Of a stretch of DNA of 64,000 nt, positions 45,787 to 56,047 are shown one piece after another (the first letter of the stretch is position 1; every line of letters starts with the position of its first letter). Where the stretch lies: the NCBI RefSeq assembly GCF_023195925.1, contig NZ_JALPRE010000007.1, positions 1 through 64,000 on the forward strand, read 5' to 3'. Both the position numbers and the translations under genes were made by a program. Origin of the DNA: Aquimarina acroporae. Lineage in GTDB: Bacteria; Bacteroidota; Bacteroidia; Flavobacteriales; Flavobacteriaceae. The notes under the pieces are model-generated. The model ran no database searches. It was not told the DNA's origin and saw nothing but the letters and a program-made list of their open reading frames with translations.

Positions 45787-47283
45787 TTATCTATTTCTCC
45801 AGAAAAAAGGAGTAAGAAGAATAAGTACGGTAAATAATTCTAATCTTCCTATTAGCATGAGGAAGCAACACCACCATTTCCCAAATGCAGGCAATACATC
45901 GAAGTTATTCACCGGGCTAAGTTTCCCAAAAGCAGGACCAACATTTCCGAGAGAGGAAGCAGCACCCCCTATCGCAGTTTCAAAATCTAATCCTAAGGCT
46001 CCCAACACAACTGAGCCAATAATAAATGCCAGCATATAAAGTATAAAGAAAGCCAGTATGTTAAATACAATCTCTTTAGAAACTGCTTTTGTATTATATC
46101 GTACGGGAAGCACAGCTCTTGGGTGCAGTGTTCTTTTAAATTCTAATATTCCATTTCTTATGGTTATGAGGTGACGTACTACTTTCATTCCTCCAGAAGT
46201 AGAACCTGCAGATCCTCCTAAAAACATAATACCAAAGAAAAATACGGTTAGAAACGGAGTCCACATTGTGAAATCTGCAGTCACAAATCCTGTGGTTGTT
46301 ACCACCGCCAATACTTGAAACAAAGCATGGCGAAATGCACTTTCTGCCTCTCCCCAAACCATAGGATGATCGACAGAAGAGATAGATACATCTGCCTTTA
46401 AATAGATTACTACCGTAGCGATAATGGTAAAAGCACCTACAAAAAAGGCATATAACTTAAACTCTTCGTCTTTGATAATTTTTTGGACTTTTCCTTTAAA
46501 TCCAAAATAACTCAATACAAAATTCATCCCCGCCAGAAACATAAACAGGATAATAATATATTGAATTATAGGTTGATCATTCCAATACGCAACACTAGCA
46601 TTTTTAGTAGAAAAACCACCCGTAGACAAAGTACTCAAGGCATGATTTATAGCATCAAAAAAGTTCATTCCTGCCAGTTGCAGCAATATAGTCTCTGCCG
46701 CGGTATACCCGACATATATCAACCATAATCTCTTGGCTGTATCGGTAATTCTTGGGTGTAGTTTATCAGCATTAGGACCGGGAGCCTCTGCAGCAAACAA
46801 TTGCATACCCCCTATACCCAACAAAGGTAAAATTGCTATCGCCAAAACAATAATACCCATACCTCCAATCCAATGGGTAAGGCTACGCCAAAATAAAACT
46901 CCTTTGGGTATTATTTCTATTTCGTTCAAAATAGTCGCGCCTGTCGTGGTATACCCAGACATCGTTTCGAAAAAAGCATTAGTAAAGGAAGGAATTGCCC
47001 CAGAAAACAAGTAGGGTAACGTACCACTTAAGGACATAAAAATCCATCCAAAAGTAACAACGATATACCCTTCTCTTTTGTTGATTTCTTTTTGATGTTC
47101 TCTTGTCAAAAACATCATCACTATACCAACAAACATGGTTGCAACAGAAGCCATCATTATTTCAAGAGTAACCCCATCTTTATATGCAAAACTCATTATT
47201 GTTGCTAACAACATAAAACAACCATTACAAAGCAATAATAGCCCCATAATGTGTAATATGATTTTATAATTCAATTTAGACAT
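45787..47283 (-). CDS. trkH: Trk-type potassium uptake channel
   Basis: 498 residues, multispanning with the four M1-P-M2 repeats of the TrkH/KtrB family. Selectivity-filter-type segments are visible: TTTGATILNE, STGGFSTKNAS, TTTGFVTADF and SLGNVGPAF. It takes up K+ at the inner membrane and works with TrkA, encoded 2 bp upstream. Confidence 0.95.
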   Translation of the reverse strand: MSKLNYKIILHIMGLLLLCNGCFMLLATIMSFAYKDGVTLEIMMASVATMFVGIVMMFLTREHQKEINKREGYIVVTFGWIFMSLSGTLPYLFSGAIPSFTNAFFETMSGYTTTGATILNEIEIIPKGVLFWRSLTHWIGGMGIIVLAIAILPLLGIGGMQLFAAEAPGPNADKLHPRITDTAKRLWLIYVGYTAAETILLQLAGMNFFDAINHALSTLSTGGFSTKNASVAYWNDQPIIQYIIILFMFLAGMNFVLSYFGFKGKVQKIIKDEEFKLYAFFVGAFTIIATVVIYLKADVSISSVDHPMVWGEAESAFRHALFQVLAVVTTTGFVTADFTMWTPFLTVFFFGIMFLGGSAGSTSGGMKVVRHLITIRNGILEFKRTLHPRAVLPVRYNTKAVSKEIVFNILAFFILYMLAFIIGSVVLGALGLDFETAIGGAASSLGNVGPAFGKLSPVNNFDVLPAFGKWWCCFLMLIGRLELFTVLILLTPFFWRNR

Positions 47284-47285
47284 GT

Positions 47286-48635
47286 CTACAAAAAGAGCTT
47301 TTCTATTTTCTTGATCGACTTAGGAAGACAACAAACCACTACTCTATCACCAGCTTCGATATAAAAATTCCCTAAAGGAATCATACCTTTTCCGTTTCTT
47401 ATTACTCCGGCAATAATAGCAGATCTAGGAAAGTCTAAATCTTTAATTAGGTTGTCACTTACCTCAGAGGTAGGCTTAACAATAAACTCCAACAATTCAG
47501 CATTCATATTATTGAGTTTGGTCATAGCGACCACTTCACCTTTTCTTATAAACCTGAATATGTTATTTGCAGCTAAAAGTTTTTTATTAATTAAGGTATC
47601 AATACCTATAGAATGAGATAATTGAAAATAATCCATATTTTCAACTAGGGCAATAGTTTTTCTAACGCCTTTAGATTTTGCAACCAAACAAGACATAATA
47701 TTGGTTTCCGAATTTCCGGTTACAGCAATAAAAGCATCCATTTCTCCTATACCTTCTTCCTGTAAAAGCTCTACATTTCTTCCATCTCCGTTAATTATCA
47801 TAGCACTAGGAAGATCATCAGCAAGATCGAAAGATTTATCTTTATCTTTCTCAATAAGTTTTACTCTAAATTTGTGATCACAAAGGTCACAAGAGGTTTT
47901 GTATCCTATCTTGCTTCCTCCTAGAATCATCACATTTTTAATATCTTCTTTTACCTTACCAGTAAGCTTATATAATTCTTCAACTCCACCCTGAGAAGTA
48001 ACAAAATACACTTGATCTCCTTCTTTAAAAGAAGTATCTCCTCTCGGTATCAAGGTATATTGAGTCCCTGATCTTTGTATTGCAATAGGCATAAAGTGAA
48101 GTTCTGGGAAAATTTCGGCTGCCTCTCTCACAGTTTTACCCACAAATAGAGCCTCCTTAGAAAGTGTAGTACCTACCATGGTAAGAGCTCCATCTTCAAA
48201 CTCGTAACTATCGTGAAAAGCAGATTGATTAAGAAGCAACTCTATTTCACTTGCAGCAAGAGCTTCTGGAGAAATCAGTTCATCTATTCCAAATTTGGTA
48301 AAACCAACTTCTTCTTTATTTTCAATAAACTCTGTATTCGATATTCTTGCAATGGTTCGTTTAGCCCCAAGTTGTTTTGCAAGTACACAAACGGTAATAT
48401 TAGTAGTTTCACTAGAAGTTACACTTATTACCATATCTACGTTATCTACCCTTGCTTCTTTCAAAATAGTAATTGAAGTAGCATCTCCTTTAATAACTCT
48501 AATATCTAGATGTGTATCTGCGTAGTTAAGGCATTCTTTATCTGTATCGATCAGTGTTATGTCTTGAGATTCGAATGAAAGTAATTTAGCCAAATGAAAT
48601 CCCACTTCACCTGCTCCGGCAATAATGATTTTCAT
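47286..48635 (-). CDS. trkA: Trk system potassium uptake regulatory subunit
   Basis: 449 residues with two RCK modules. Each begins with a Rossmann nucleotide-binding core: MKIIIAGAGEVGFHLAKLL (1-20) and NVMILGGSKIGYKTSCDL (~232-250), each followed by a TrkA-C lobe. TrkA gates TrkH in response to NAD(H) or ATP binding. First gene of the trkA-trkH pair. Confidence 0.96.
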   Translation of the reverse strand: MKIIIAGAGEVGFHLAKLLSFESQDITLIDTDKECLNYADTHLDIRVIKGDATSITILKEARVDNVDMVISVTSSETTNITVCVLAKQLGAKRTIARISNTEFIENKEEVGFTKFGIDELISPEALAASEIELLLNQSAFHDSYEFEDGALTMVGTTLSKEALFVGKTVREAAEIFPELHFMPIAIQRSGTQYTLIPRGDTSFKEGDQVYFVTSQGGVEELYKLTGKVKEDIKNVMILGGSKIGYKTSCDLCDHKFRVKLIEKDKDKSFDLADDLPSAMIINGDGRNVELLQEEGIGEMDAFIAVTGNSETNIMSCLVAKSKGVRKTIALVENMDYFQLSHSIGIDTLINKKLLAANNIFRFIRKGEVVAMTKLNNMNAELLEFIVKPTSEVSDNLIKDLDFPRSAIIAGVIRNGKGMIPLGNFYIEAGDRVVVCCLPKSIKKIEKLFL

Positions 48636-48821
48636 CGGTTTTGTTTATTGTTTTCCATTTTAAAAATAAAATCGAACTAAGAAATTACATCACTTATTTT
48701 ACTCCAAAAATAACCTCTTAGCATATAAAAGCGTACAAAGATAATGTAAATTGACTAACTGATAAAATTTGATTATAACCAACTTAACACGAATCTATTC
48801 CCACTATCAATATCAAAAATG

Positions 48822-48829
48822 TATATTTG
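48822..48829 (+). promoter_or_regulatory. -7 element TATATTTG for ubiE
   Basis: Perfect match 15 bp before the ATG at 48845, implying a leader of about 9 nt. No -33 TTG at normal spacing. Confidence 0.5.
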
Positions 48830-48844
48830 CCTAAATTTTTTTGA

Positions 48845-49573
48845 ATGTCAGAAAAAATAACACCATACAAGGACAAAAATAGAAGCAAGAAAGAACAGGT
48901 TACCGAAATGTTTGATACTATTTCGGGGAATTATGATGGTCTTAACCGTGTTATTTCATTAGGTATTGATATAAAATGGCGCAAGAAAGTTGTGAATCTT
49001 GTCGGAAACATCAAACCTCAGAAAATCTTGGATGTTGCTACCGGTACTGGAGATTTGGCAATAAATCTATCAAAAACAGGAGCTTCTGAAATTATTGGGC
49101 TCGATATCTCTACAGGTATGTTAGAGGTAGGTAAAAAGAAGATCAATGCCAAACAATTAGATACGATTATAGATATGGTTACCGGAGATAGTGAAAATCT
49201 TCCATACGAAGAAAACTATTTCGATGCGGTTACTGTGGCATTTGGAGTGAGAAATTTTGAAAACCTAGAAAAAGGACTTTCTGAAATATATAGAGTACTC
49301 AAACCTGGTGGTATTTTTGTAGTATTAGAAACTTCAATTCCAACCAAAACGCCTTATAAACAAGGCTACAAATTTTATGCGACGAAAATTTTACCTTTGA
49401 TTGGTAAAATTTTCTCTAAGGATCGATCTGCATACTCTTACTTGAGTGAAAGTGCTGCAGCTTTTCCATATGGGGAAGCATTCAACAATATTTTGAAGAA
49501 AATTGGGTTTATAGATGTTGAAGATAAACCCCAAACTTTTGGTGTTGCCACTATTTATAAAGCAACCAAATAA
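48845..49573 (+). CDS. ubiE: Demethylmenaquinone methyltransferase (UbiE/MenG)
   Basis: 242 residues. It performs the last step of menaquinone synthesis, C-methylation of demethylmenaquinone with SAM. Landmarks: [18 protein letters not shown] (N-terminal COQ5 signature), [15 protein letters not shown] (SAM motif I), [13 protein letters not shown] and [13 protein letters not shown]. Lies immediately upstream of porT, an arrangement common in the family as I recall. Confidence 0.96.
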   Translation: MSEKITPYKDKNRSKKEQVTEMFDTISGNYDGLNRVISLGIDIKWRKKVVNLVGNIKPQKILDVATGTGDLAINLSKTGASEIIGLDISTGMLEVGKKKINAKQLDTIIDMVTGDSENLPYEENYFDAVTVAFGVRNFENLEKGLSEIYRVLKPGGIFVVLETSIPTKTPYKQGYKFYATKILPLIGKIFSKDRSAYSYLSESAAAFPYGEAFNNILKKIGFIDVEDKPQTFGVATIYKATK

Positions 49574-49662
49574 TAAGATAACCTATAAAACAGGTATAAA
49601 AACAAATCATACTAATTAAAAGGTTAACAAAATAACCCAACGATTAGTAAATTTTATTGTAG

Positions 49663-50370
49663 ATGAAAAAACTTATTATAGTAACTGTTCTTTTACTTTG
49701 CACTTTTGACATGAGTGCACAGCTATTCTCGAAAGAAAAAGTACAAAACCTTCAAAATTTTGACAAACCAAGATTTAGCTGGGGATATATTCTAGGATTT
49801 AATAGCTACGACTTTAATTTCGATTACACCTCAGATTTTGAAGATGCTGATATCGTAGTAGACAAAACAGTAGGATTTAGCGTAGGATTATTGGGAAACA
49901 TGAGAATCAATGACTACCTTGATTTAAGATTAGAACCTATGGTTACCTTTACAAGTAGAAATCTTAATTTTTCTAACCCTATTTTCACCTCTCAATTCGA
50001 ATCATTTAGAGAAGTTAAATCTACATACGTACACGTTCCCTTATTACTAAAAATATCTACAAAAAGACTAAATAACTTTAAACCATTTATAGTTGGCGGT
50101 GTATCTACATCTATTAACTTATCTAGTAATGAAGACAATCCTGATGATAACAGCTCAGGTGAATTTAGAATGAAAACCAACACCAATTATTACGAAATAG
50201 GATTTGGTGTTGATTTGTACCTGTATTATTTCAAATTCACACCTTCGATACGAGGAGTTTTTGCAATGTCTGATGAGCTGGTTAAAGACAATGATCCAAA
50301 TAGTCCTTGGACATCAACTATAGATAAAATGTCTACTCGAGGAATATTTATCAATTTTACTTTTCAGTAA
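49663..50370 (+). CDS. porT: Type IX secretion component PorT/SprT, outer-membrane barrel
   Basis: 235 residues with a signal peptide (ends DMSAQ). The rest shows the alternating pattern of a beta barrel, with FSWGYILGFNSYDF near the start, STYVHVPLLLKIS in the middle and GIFINFTFQ as the terminal strand. PorT was one of the first T9SS proteins identified in Porphyromonas gingivalis and SprT is its F. johnsoniae counterpart. A role in T9SS assembly at the outer membrane is therefore likely. Its position after ubiE supports the call. Confidence 0.88.
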   Translation: MKKLIIVTVLLLCTFDMSAQLFSKEKVQNLQNFDKPRFSWGYILGFNSYDFNFDYTSDFEDADIVVDKTVGFSVGLLGNMRINDYLDLRLEPMVTFTSRNLNFSNPIFTSQFESFREVKSTYVHVPLLLKISTKRLNNFKPFIVGGVSTSINLSSNEDNPDDNSSGEFRMKTNTNYYEIGFGVDLYLYYFKFTPSIRGVFAMSDELVKDNDPNSPWTSTIDKMSTRGIFINFTFQ

Positions 50371-50378
50371 AAACAGTA

Positions 50379-51110
50379 TCAAGATCGTTTAAATTCGCTA
50401 AGTACAATAGCTGTTGCAGTGGCAACATTTAAACTTTCTGTTTTTTGACCATCACCAAACTGAGGGATTGTTATTTTTTTATCTACAAACGCCTCAACTT
50501 GCGGTGAAATACCATTAGCTTCGTTACCCATAACTACGATTCCATCTTTTGGCAAATCTGTTTTATATAGGTTATCTCCATCCATAAATGTCCCGAAGGT
50601 CATTAAATCAGATTTTTTTGATTTCAAGAAGTCTAGAACCGAGGTATATCTAACATTTACTCTAGAAATAGAGCCCATTGTAGCTTGAATCACTTTTGGG
50701 TTATAGCAATCTACCGTTTGCAACGAACATACCAATTCACGAATTCCAAACCAATCACATAGCCTAATAATTGTCCCTAGATTCCCAGGATCTCTAACAT
50801 CATCTAACACCAAGGTTATCCCCTTTGGGTCGATCTCTTGTTCTTCGGGTATATAAAAAACTGCCAAAGCCGTTTGTGGTGTCGATAGAAAACTAATCTG
50901 TTTTAATTCGTCTTCCTTTAATACATACTGAAGTTTAGGGTCGATTTTAAAAAAACTATCATCTACGGTGTAGAGAGAATGCAGCCTAAATTCTGCATCC
51001 AACAACTCATTTATCACCTTTTTACCCTCAGCAACAAATAAATGATGCTGTTTTCGGTATTTTTTTTGATGTAAACTCTTTATTAATTTCTTTTGGTTTT
51101 TGCTAACCAT
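50379..51110 (-). CDS. SPOUT (TrmH/SpoU) family RNA 2'-O-methyltransferase
   Basis: Start taken at ATG 51110 (MVSKNQKKLIKSL); a further eight codons upstream begin at TTG and overlap the tamL promoter. 243 residues. N-terminal RNA-binding part FVAEGKKVINELL, then the trefoil-knot catalytic part: LDDVRDPGNLGTIIRLC, VVMGNEANGIS, ITIPQFGDGQKTESLNVATATAIVL. Target rRNA or tRNA site not readable. Divergent from tamL. Confidence 0.93.
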   Translation of the reverse strand: MVSKNQKKLIKSLHQKKYRKQHHLFVAEGKKVINELLDAEFRLHSLYTVDDSFFKIDPKLQYVLKEDELKQISFLSTPQTALAVFYIPEEQEIDPKGITLVLDDVRDPGNLGTIIRLCDWFGIRELVCSLQTVDCYNPKVIQATMGSISRVNVRYTSVLDFLKSKKSDLMTFGTFMDGDNLYKTDLPKDGIVVMGNEANGISPQVEAFVDKKITIPQFGDGQKTESLNVATATAIVLSEFKRS

Positions 51111-51128
51111 ACAAATAGTGTATTTTTG
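51100..51128 (+). promoter_or_regulatory. tamL promoter, TTG-N18-TATTTTTG
   Basis: TTG (51100-51102), an 18-bp spacer and TATTTTTG (51121-51128) fit the consensus fully. Predicted transcript start near 51135, 13 nt before the TTG start codon. It overlaps the 5' end of the divergent methyltransferase gene. Confidence 0.65.
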
Positions 51129-51147
51129 AATCAATAATGAACCGGGA

Positions 51148-53727
51148 TTGAAACACTTTCTGACAAAAATATTATTTATTACCCTATCCTCAATCTTTTT
51201 ACTTTCGTGTGACGCGGTTAAAAGAGTTCAAGACGGCGAATATTTATTGGAAAAAAACCAGGTTTTTGTTGATAGCGTCAAAATTAAGAATCCTAAACTG
51301 GAGAATCAACTTTTGCAAAAGGCAAATACTAAGATTTTAGGAATCCCAGCGCAACTGCACATATATAACCTAGCAAGTGTCAATAAGGATTCTCTCTATA
51401 AAGATTGGTTACATAGAAAACCGAAGAGAGAAAAAAGAATGATAAATTTTCTTTCCAAAAAACAGGTAGATAGACTCGGGGTCGGCCTATCTGGAATGAA
51501 TGAATGGATAAAAAACACGGGGGAACCTCCAACTATAGTTAATGAAACTAAGACGAAACGATCTGCAAAAAGGCTTCAGGCATATTATTGGAATAATGGT
51601 TGGTTTAATGTTGAGACCGATTATGAAATAAACAAAAAAGAAGATAAACGAGCATTTGTAAATTACTATATCAAACCAAATCGACCTTATTTTATAGATA
51701 CTTTAAAATCAAAAATTGATTCTGAGGTTGCAGATTCTATATACCAAATCAGTCGTGAGAAATCTACCATAGTTAGCGGAAAACAGTATAAAACTTCAGA
51801 TATTGAGAATGAAAGAGAAAGGCTCACCTCTTTATTCAGAAACTCTGGATTATTTCACTTTGAAAAAGAATTTATAAAATTCGATGCCGATACGGTAAAC
51901 ACAGATCACAAAGTAAACCTGAATTTAATTATAAAGAACAGACCTATCACCTTTGGTGATTCAACAGCAAGAATCCCTTACAAAGTTCACAAAATAAGCC
52001 AGGTAAATGTTTATACCGATTATTCTTACGAAAACAGGAATAAACAGCCTAAAGACAGTACTTTTTATAGAGGATATAACATATATGGCTTTGATGAAAT
52101 CAAATATACCCGCAAAGCGATTGCAAACTCTATTTTAATTAACCCAGGTGAAGTTTTCAGAGATCAAGATCGAACTTCGACATATACTCAAATAAACAAC
52201 CTAAGGACTTTTAAATACCCAAACATTAAATATGAGATAGACCCTAACGATCCCACGGGAGAGAGTCTTATCACCAATATTTTATTAACTCCGCGAAAAA
52301 AATATAGTTCTAATGTAGAGTTTGATGTTTCCACTTCCAGTATACAAGCATTTGGTATTGGTTTTGGAGGATCGCTTCTTATTAGAAATGTTTTCAGAGG
52401 GGCAGAAATACTGGAAATATCTGCAAGAGGAAGTATTGGTTCTTCGAGTGATGCAGTTGATGGAGGAGAACGATTTTTTAATATTTCAGAAATTGGAGCC
52501 GATGTAAAATTATCTTTCCCAAAAATTGTTTTCCCTATCAAAACCAATAAAATTATACCAAAGCGTATGACCCCAACAACCAATCTTATTTTTGGGATCA
52601 ATGTGCAGCAAAACATTGGTTTAGATAAGCAAAATGCCACAGGAATATTTAATTATCGTTGGAAACCCAATCAATTACTCACTAATCAGCTCGATCTTGT
52701 TAATGTGCAATATGTACGGAATTTAAACACCAATAATTATTTTAATATTTATAGCACATCCTTTAGCGAGTTAAATGACATTGCCAGACAGGTACTTGAT
52801 GCCGACTCTCCCTTCTTTGTACAGCCAGACACGGGAACACCTGATATCAATAACGCTGTTCTAAGTATTCCCCAAGGTGCCGATAATTTTATTGACCAAT
52901 CTTTAGGAACAACCCCCGATGAGGATCTGGATCAAAATCAATTACAAGAAATTAGAAACATTAATGAACGAAAGATCAGGCTTACCGAAGACAACCTAAT
53001 TTTTGGATCGAGTTATACCTACACCAAAAACAATAGAGAAAACTTGTATGACGAAGACTTTTCTAGATTTAGAGTAAAATTTGAGTTGGCAGGCAATATC
53101 TTAAGTACGATATCTAATATTGCAGGGTTAAAAAAGAATTCGAATGATCGTTACGAAATTTTTGGTGTAGAATTCTCTCAATATGCCAAATTAGAATTAG
53201 ATTATACAAAACACTGGGATTTAGGAAGAAAAAACATCATTGCGTTTAGAGCTTTTGGGGGATTTGCCCTTCCTTACGGAAATGCAAATAGTATTCCGTT
53301 TGCACGAAGTTTCTTTGGAGGAGGCCCCAACGACAACAGAGCATGGCTGGTTTATGATCTGGGACCAGGGAGTACAGGCGGAAGAAATGAGTTTAATGAA
53401 GCCAACCTGAAAATTGCATCCAATATTGAATACCGATACAATATTCTTGGATCTTTAAATGGCGCCTTGTTTATTGATGCCGGTAATATCTGGAATGCTT
53501 TGGATAATGTTGAGGATGAAGAAGCTGTATTTTCCAAAATTGATGACATTCAAGAAATTGCTGTTGGAACCGGATTTGGATTTCGATACGATTTCGATTT
53601 TTTCGTTATAAGATTCGACATTGGCTTCAAGACGTTTAACCCCGCAAGTGATAGAGATCAAAGATGGTTTAAAGGTTATAATTTCTCTGAAGCTGTATAT
53701 AATTTTGGAATCAATTATCCTTTTTAA
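51148..53727 (+). CDS. tamL: BamA/TamA-family outer-membrane lipoprotein (TamL)
   Basis: 859 residues. Starts at TTG 51148: an upstream ATG at 51137 is out of frame and a stop at 51127 closes the frame, while the lipobox LLSC sits at the expected distance (Cys21). After the lipoprotein signal come POTRA-like repeats (~30-330, RMINFLSKKQVDRLG, ARLQAYYWNNGWFNV-type) and a C-terminal 16-strand Omp85 barrel (~380-859, ending FNFGINYPF-like YNFGINYPF). Bacteroidota TamL replaces TamA and works with TamB in envelope maintenance; it is lipidated, unlike proteobacterial TamA. Confidence 0.92.
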   Translation: MKHFLTKILFITLSSIFLLSCDAVKRVQDGEYLLEKNQVFVDSVKIKNPKLENQLLQKANTKILGIPAQLHIYNLASVNKDSLYKDWLHRKPKREKRMINFLSKKQVDRLGVGLSGMNEWIKNTGEPPTIVNETKTKRSAKRLQAYYWNNGWFNVETDYEINKKEDKRAFVNYYIKPNRPYFIDTLKSKIDSEVADSIYQISREKSTIVSGKQYKTSDIENERERLTSLFRNSGLFHFEKEFIKFDADTVNTDHKVNLNLIIKNRPITFGDSTARIPYKVHKISQVNVYTDYSYENRNKQPKDSTFYRGYNIYGFDEIKYTRKAIANSILINPGEVFRDQDRTSTYTQINNLRTFKYPNIKYEIDPNDPTGESLITNILLTPRKKYSSNVEFDVSTSSIQAFGIGFGGSLLIRNVFRGAEILEISARGSIGSSSDAVDGGERFFNISEIGADVKLSFPKIVFPIKTNKIIPKRMTPTTNLIFGINVQQNIGLDKQNATGIFNYRWKPNQLLTNQLDLVNVQYVRNLNTNNYFNIYSTSFSELNDIARQVLDADSPFFVQPDTGTPDINNAVLSIPQGADNFIDQSLGTTPDEDLDQNQLQEIRNINERKIRLTEDNLIFGSSYTYTKNNRENLYDEDFSRFRVKFELAGNILSTISNIAGLKKNSNDRYEIFGVEFSQYAKLELDYTKHWDLGRKNIIAFRAFGGFALPYGNANSIPFARSFFGGGPNDNRAWLVYDLGPGSTGGRNEFNEANLKIASNIEYRYNILGSLNGALFIDAGNIWNALDNVEDEEAVFSKIDDIQEIAVGTGFGFRYDFDFFVIRFDIGFKTFNPASDRDQRWFKGYNFSEAVYNFGINYPF

Positions 53728-53813
53728 TCACACACAATTTACTTCTCTGTTTTAATACCCAAATCTATTATTGTTAAGATTGCGTATTCGTATAGGTTTA
53801 CGTTTAATTTTAC

Positions 53814-53821
53814 TATTTTTG
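53814..53821 (+). promoter_or_regulatory. -7 element TATTTTTG for fbaA
   Basis: Perfect TAnnTTTG match; it would give a leader of about 110 nt before the fbaA ATG. A -33 element at normal spacing was not seen. The leader holds one tiny ORF (ATG at 53895). Confidence 0.4.
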
Positions 53822-53939
53822 TAAGCTTATAAACCAAAATTAAATGGTGAAATAAGTTATAACACTCATTATCTTAGGGTTAAAGAGGAATACTTATGGC
53901 GAATTTCATCTGACAACTAAAAACTTTAAAAAATTACAG

Positions 53940-55007
53940 ATGAGTCACAACATCAAACCAGGAGTTGCTACAGGGGACGAAGTGCAAGCAATATTTAAGT
54001 ATGCCAAAGAAAAATCTTTCGCGTTACCTGCAGTAAACGTTATCGGTTCAAGCTCAATTAACGGTGTTCTGGAAACAGCAGCCGAAATTAACGCACCGGT
54101 TATCATTCAATTCTCTAATGGAGGAGCTCAATTTAATGCCGGAAAAGGCCTTTCAAACGAAAACCAAAAAGCTGCAATCGCAGGTGCGGTAGCTGGAGCA
54201 AAACACGTTCACTTACTTGCCGAAGCTTACGGAGTTCCTGTAATTTTGCATACTGACCACTGTGCAAAAAAATTACTCCCATGGATCGACGGATTATTAG
54301 ACGCAGGTGAACAGTTTTATAAAGAAACTGGCAAGCCACTTTATAGCTCTCATATGATAGATTTATCTGAGGAGCCTCTAGAAGAAAACATTGATATCTG
54401 TAAGGAATATTTGGCTCGTATGAGTAAAATGGGAATGACTTTAGAAATAGAATTAGGTATTACAGGAGGAGAAGAAGATGGTGTAGATAACTCTGATGTA
54501 GATGATTCTAAATTATATACTCAACCTGAAGAAGTAGCGTATGCATATGAAGAGTTAAGCAAAATAAGTGACAAATTTACCGTTGCTGCGGCCTTCGGAA
54601 ATGTGCATGGAGTTTACAAACCAGGTAATGTAAAACTTACACCAAAAATCCTGAAAAATTCTCAAGAGTTTATTTCAGAAAAGTACGGAGTTGGTCATAA
54701 CCACATCGATTTCGTATTTCATGGTGGTAGTGGTTCTACACTTGAAGAAATAAGAGAAGCTATTGGATATGGTGTTATCAAAATGAACATTGATACAGAT
54801 CTTCAATTTGCGTTTAATGAAGGTATTCGAGATTACATGACCAATAATATCGAATATCTTAAAACTCAAATTGGAAACCCAGAAGGATCAGAAGAACCAA
54901 ATAAAAAGTATTACGATCCTAGAAAATGGTTAAGAGAAGGTGAAATTACCTTTAAGACCCGTCTTAAAAAGGCGTTCGAAGATTTAAATAATGTAAATAC
55001 ATTATAA
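53940..55007 (+). CDS. fbaA: Class II fructose-bisphosphate aldolase
   Basis: 355 residues. Zinc-dependent cleavage of fructose-1,6-bisphosphate in glycolysis and gluconeogenesis. Metal and substrate motifs: VILHTDHCAKK, LEIELGITGGEEDGVDN, AAAFGNVHGVYKPGNVKL, DFVFHGGSGST and KMNIDTDLQFAF. Cytoplasmic. Ends at a strong terminator before accD. Confidence 0.97.
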   Translation: MSHNIKPGVATGDEVQAIFKYAKEKSFALPAVNVIGSSSINGVLETAAEINAPVIIQFSNGGAQFNAGKGLSNENQKAAIAGAVAGAKHVHLLAEAYGVPVILHTDHCAKKLLPWIDGLLDAGEQFYKETGKPLYSSHMIDLSEEPLEENIDICKEYLARMSKMGMTLEIELGITGGEEDGVDNSDVDDSKLYTQPEEVAYAYEELSKISDKFTVAAAFGNVHGVYKPGNVKLTPKILKNSQEFISEKYGVGHNHIDFVFHGGSGSTLEEIREAIGYGVIKMNIDTDLQFAFNEGIRDYMTNNIEYLKTQIGNPEGSEEPNKKYYDPRKWLREGEITFKTRLKKAFEDLNNVNTL

Positions 55008-55020
55008 CGACTGAAAACCA

Positions 55021-55055
55021 AGCTGAAACTCACCCATAGGAGTTTCAGCTTTTTT
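55021..55055 (+). terminator. Terminator after fbaA
   Basis: Perfect 11-bp stem AGCTGAAACTC (55021-55031) / GAGTTTCAGCT (55040-55050), followed by TTTTT. Confidence 0.93.
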
Positions 55056-55069
55056 AATATACATAATTT

Positions 55070-55930
55070 ATGGCTTGGTTTAAGAGAACACAAAAAGGTA
55101 TACAAACCGCAACCGAGGACAAAAAAGATGTCCCTAAAGGGCTTTGGTACAAATCCCCTACCGGAAAAATTGTTGATGCTGAACAGCTCGAAAAGAATTT
55201 CTATGTAAGCCCAGAAGACGGATACCATGTAAGGATAGGAAGCAAAGAATATTTTGAGATCTTATTTGACAACAACAAGTATAAAGAACTTGATAAAAAT
55301 CTTTCTTCAAAAGATCCTCTTAAATTTGAAGACAAAAAGAAATATCCCGATCGTCTTAAGGAAGCGCAGGAAAAAACGAATCTTAAAGACGCCGTAAGAA
55401 CCGCGGTAGGAAAATCAAATGGAAATGATCTGGTAATTGCCTGTATGGACTTTTCTTTTATAGGAGGGTCTATGGGAAGCGTTGTTGGAGAAAAAATAGC
55501 TCGTGCTGCGAATCATGCTCTTGAGCATAAAATTCCATTCATGATTATCTCAAAATCTGGTGGAGCCAGAATGATGGAGGCTGCCTTATCATTAATGCAA
55601 ATGGCAAAAACTTCATCAAAACTTGCGCAATTGGCAGACGCCGGCATTCCTTACATCTCTCTTTGTACAGACCCTACAACTGGTGGTACAACAGCTTCAT
55701 TTGCAATGCTGGGAGATATTAATATTGCAGAACCAGGCGCATTAATTGGATTTGCAGGACCTCGTGTTGTTAGAGACACCACCGGTAAAGAATTACCCGA
55801 AGGTTTTCAAACTGCAGAATTTGTACTAGAACACGGTTTCCTTGATTTTATAACACCAAGGCAAGAATTGAAACAAAAAATCAACTTATATTTAGATTTG
55901 ATCATGAACCGACCACTTTCTTCAAACTAA
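55070..55930 (+). CDS. accD: Acetyl-CoA carboxylase carboxyltransferase subunit beta, lacking zinc-ribbon cysteines
   Basis: 286 residues. AccD with AccA transfers the carboxyl from biotin to acetyl-CoA to make malonyl-CoA for fatty acid synthesis. The catalytic core is intact ([47 protein letters not shown]). The N-terminal zinc ribbon that other AccDs carry as C-x2-C...C-x2-C is recognisable in outline ([27 protein letters not shown]), but all four cysteines are replaced (S29/G32 and S47/D50). The ribbon fold may be held without zinc. Starts 62 bp after fbaA. Confidence 0.95.
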   Translation: MAWFKRTQKGIQTATEDKKDVPKGLWYKSPTGKIVDAEQLEKNFYVSPEDGYHVRIGSKEYFEILFDNNKYKELDKNLSSKDPLKFEDKKKYPDRLKEAQEKTNLKDAVRTAVGKSNGNDLVIACMDFSFIGGSMGSVVGEKIARAANHALEHKIPFMIISKSGGARMMEAALSLMQMAKTSSKLAQLADAGIPYISLCTDPTTGGTTASFAMLGDINIAEPGALIGFAGPRVVRDTTGKELPEGFQTAEFVLEHGFLDFITPRQELKQKINLYLDLIMNRPLSSN

Positions 55931-55951
55931 ATTAAGATTAGATAGTATTTC

Positions 55952-55985
55952 AAAAGCCCGACACATATATGTATCGGGCTTTTTC
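55952..55985 (+). terminator. Terminator after accD
   Basis: Stem AAAAGCCCGA (55952-55961) / TCGGGCTTTT (55974-55983), followed by TT. Confidence 0.93.
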
Positions 55986-55993
55986 CTTTTTTA

Positions 55994-56026
55994 AAAAAGT
56001 ACCTCGTAATAAAACGAAGTACTTTT
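55994..56026 (-). terminator. Terminator of the minus-strand lipoprotein gene
   Basis: Stem AAAAGTAC-x-TCGT / ACGA-x-GTACTTTT with one internal mismatch; read on the minus strand it is followed by a T-run. Confidence 0.75.
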
Positions 56027-56047
56027 CAACTCACTAATCAAAAAATT

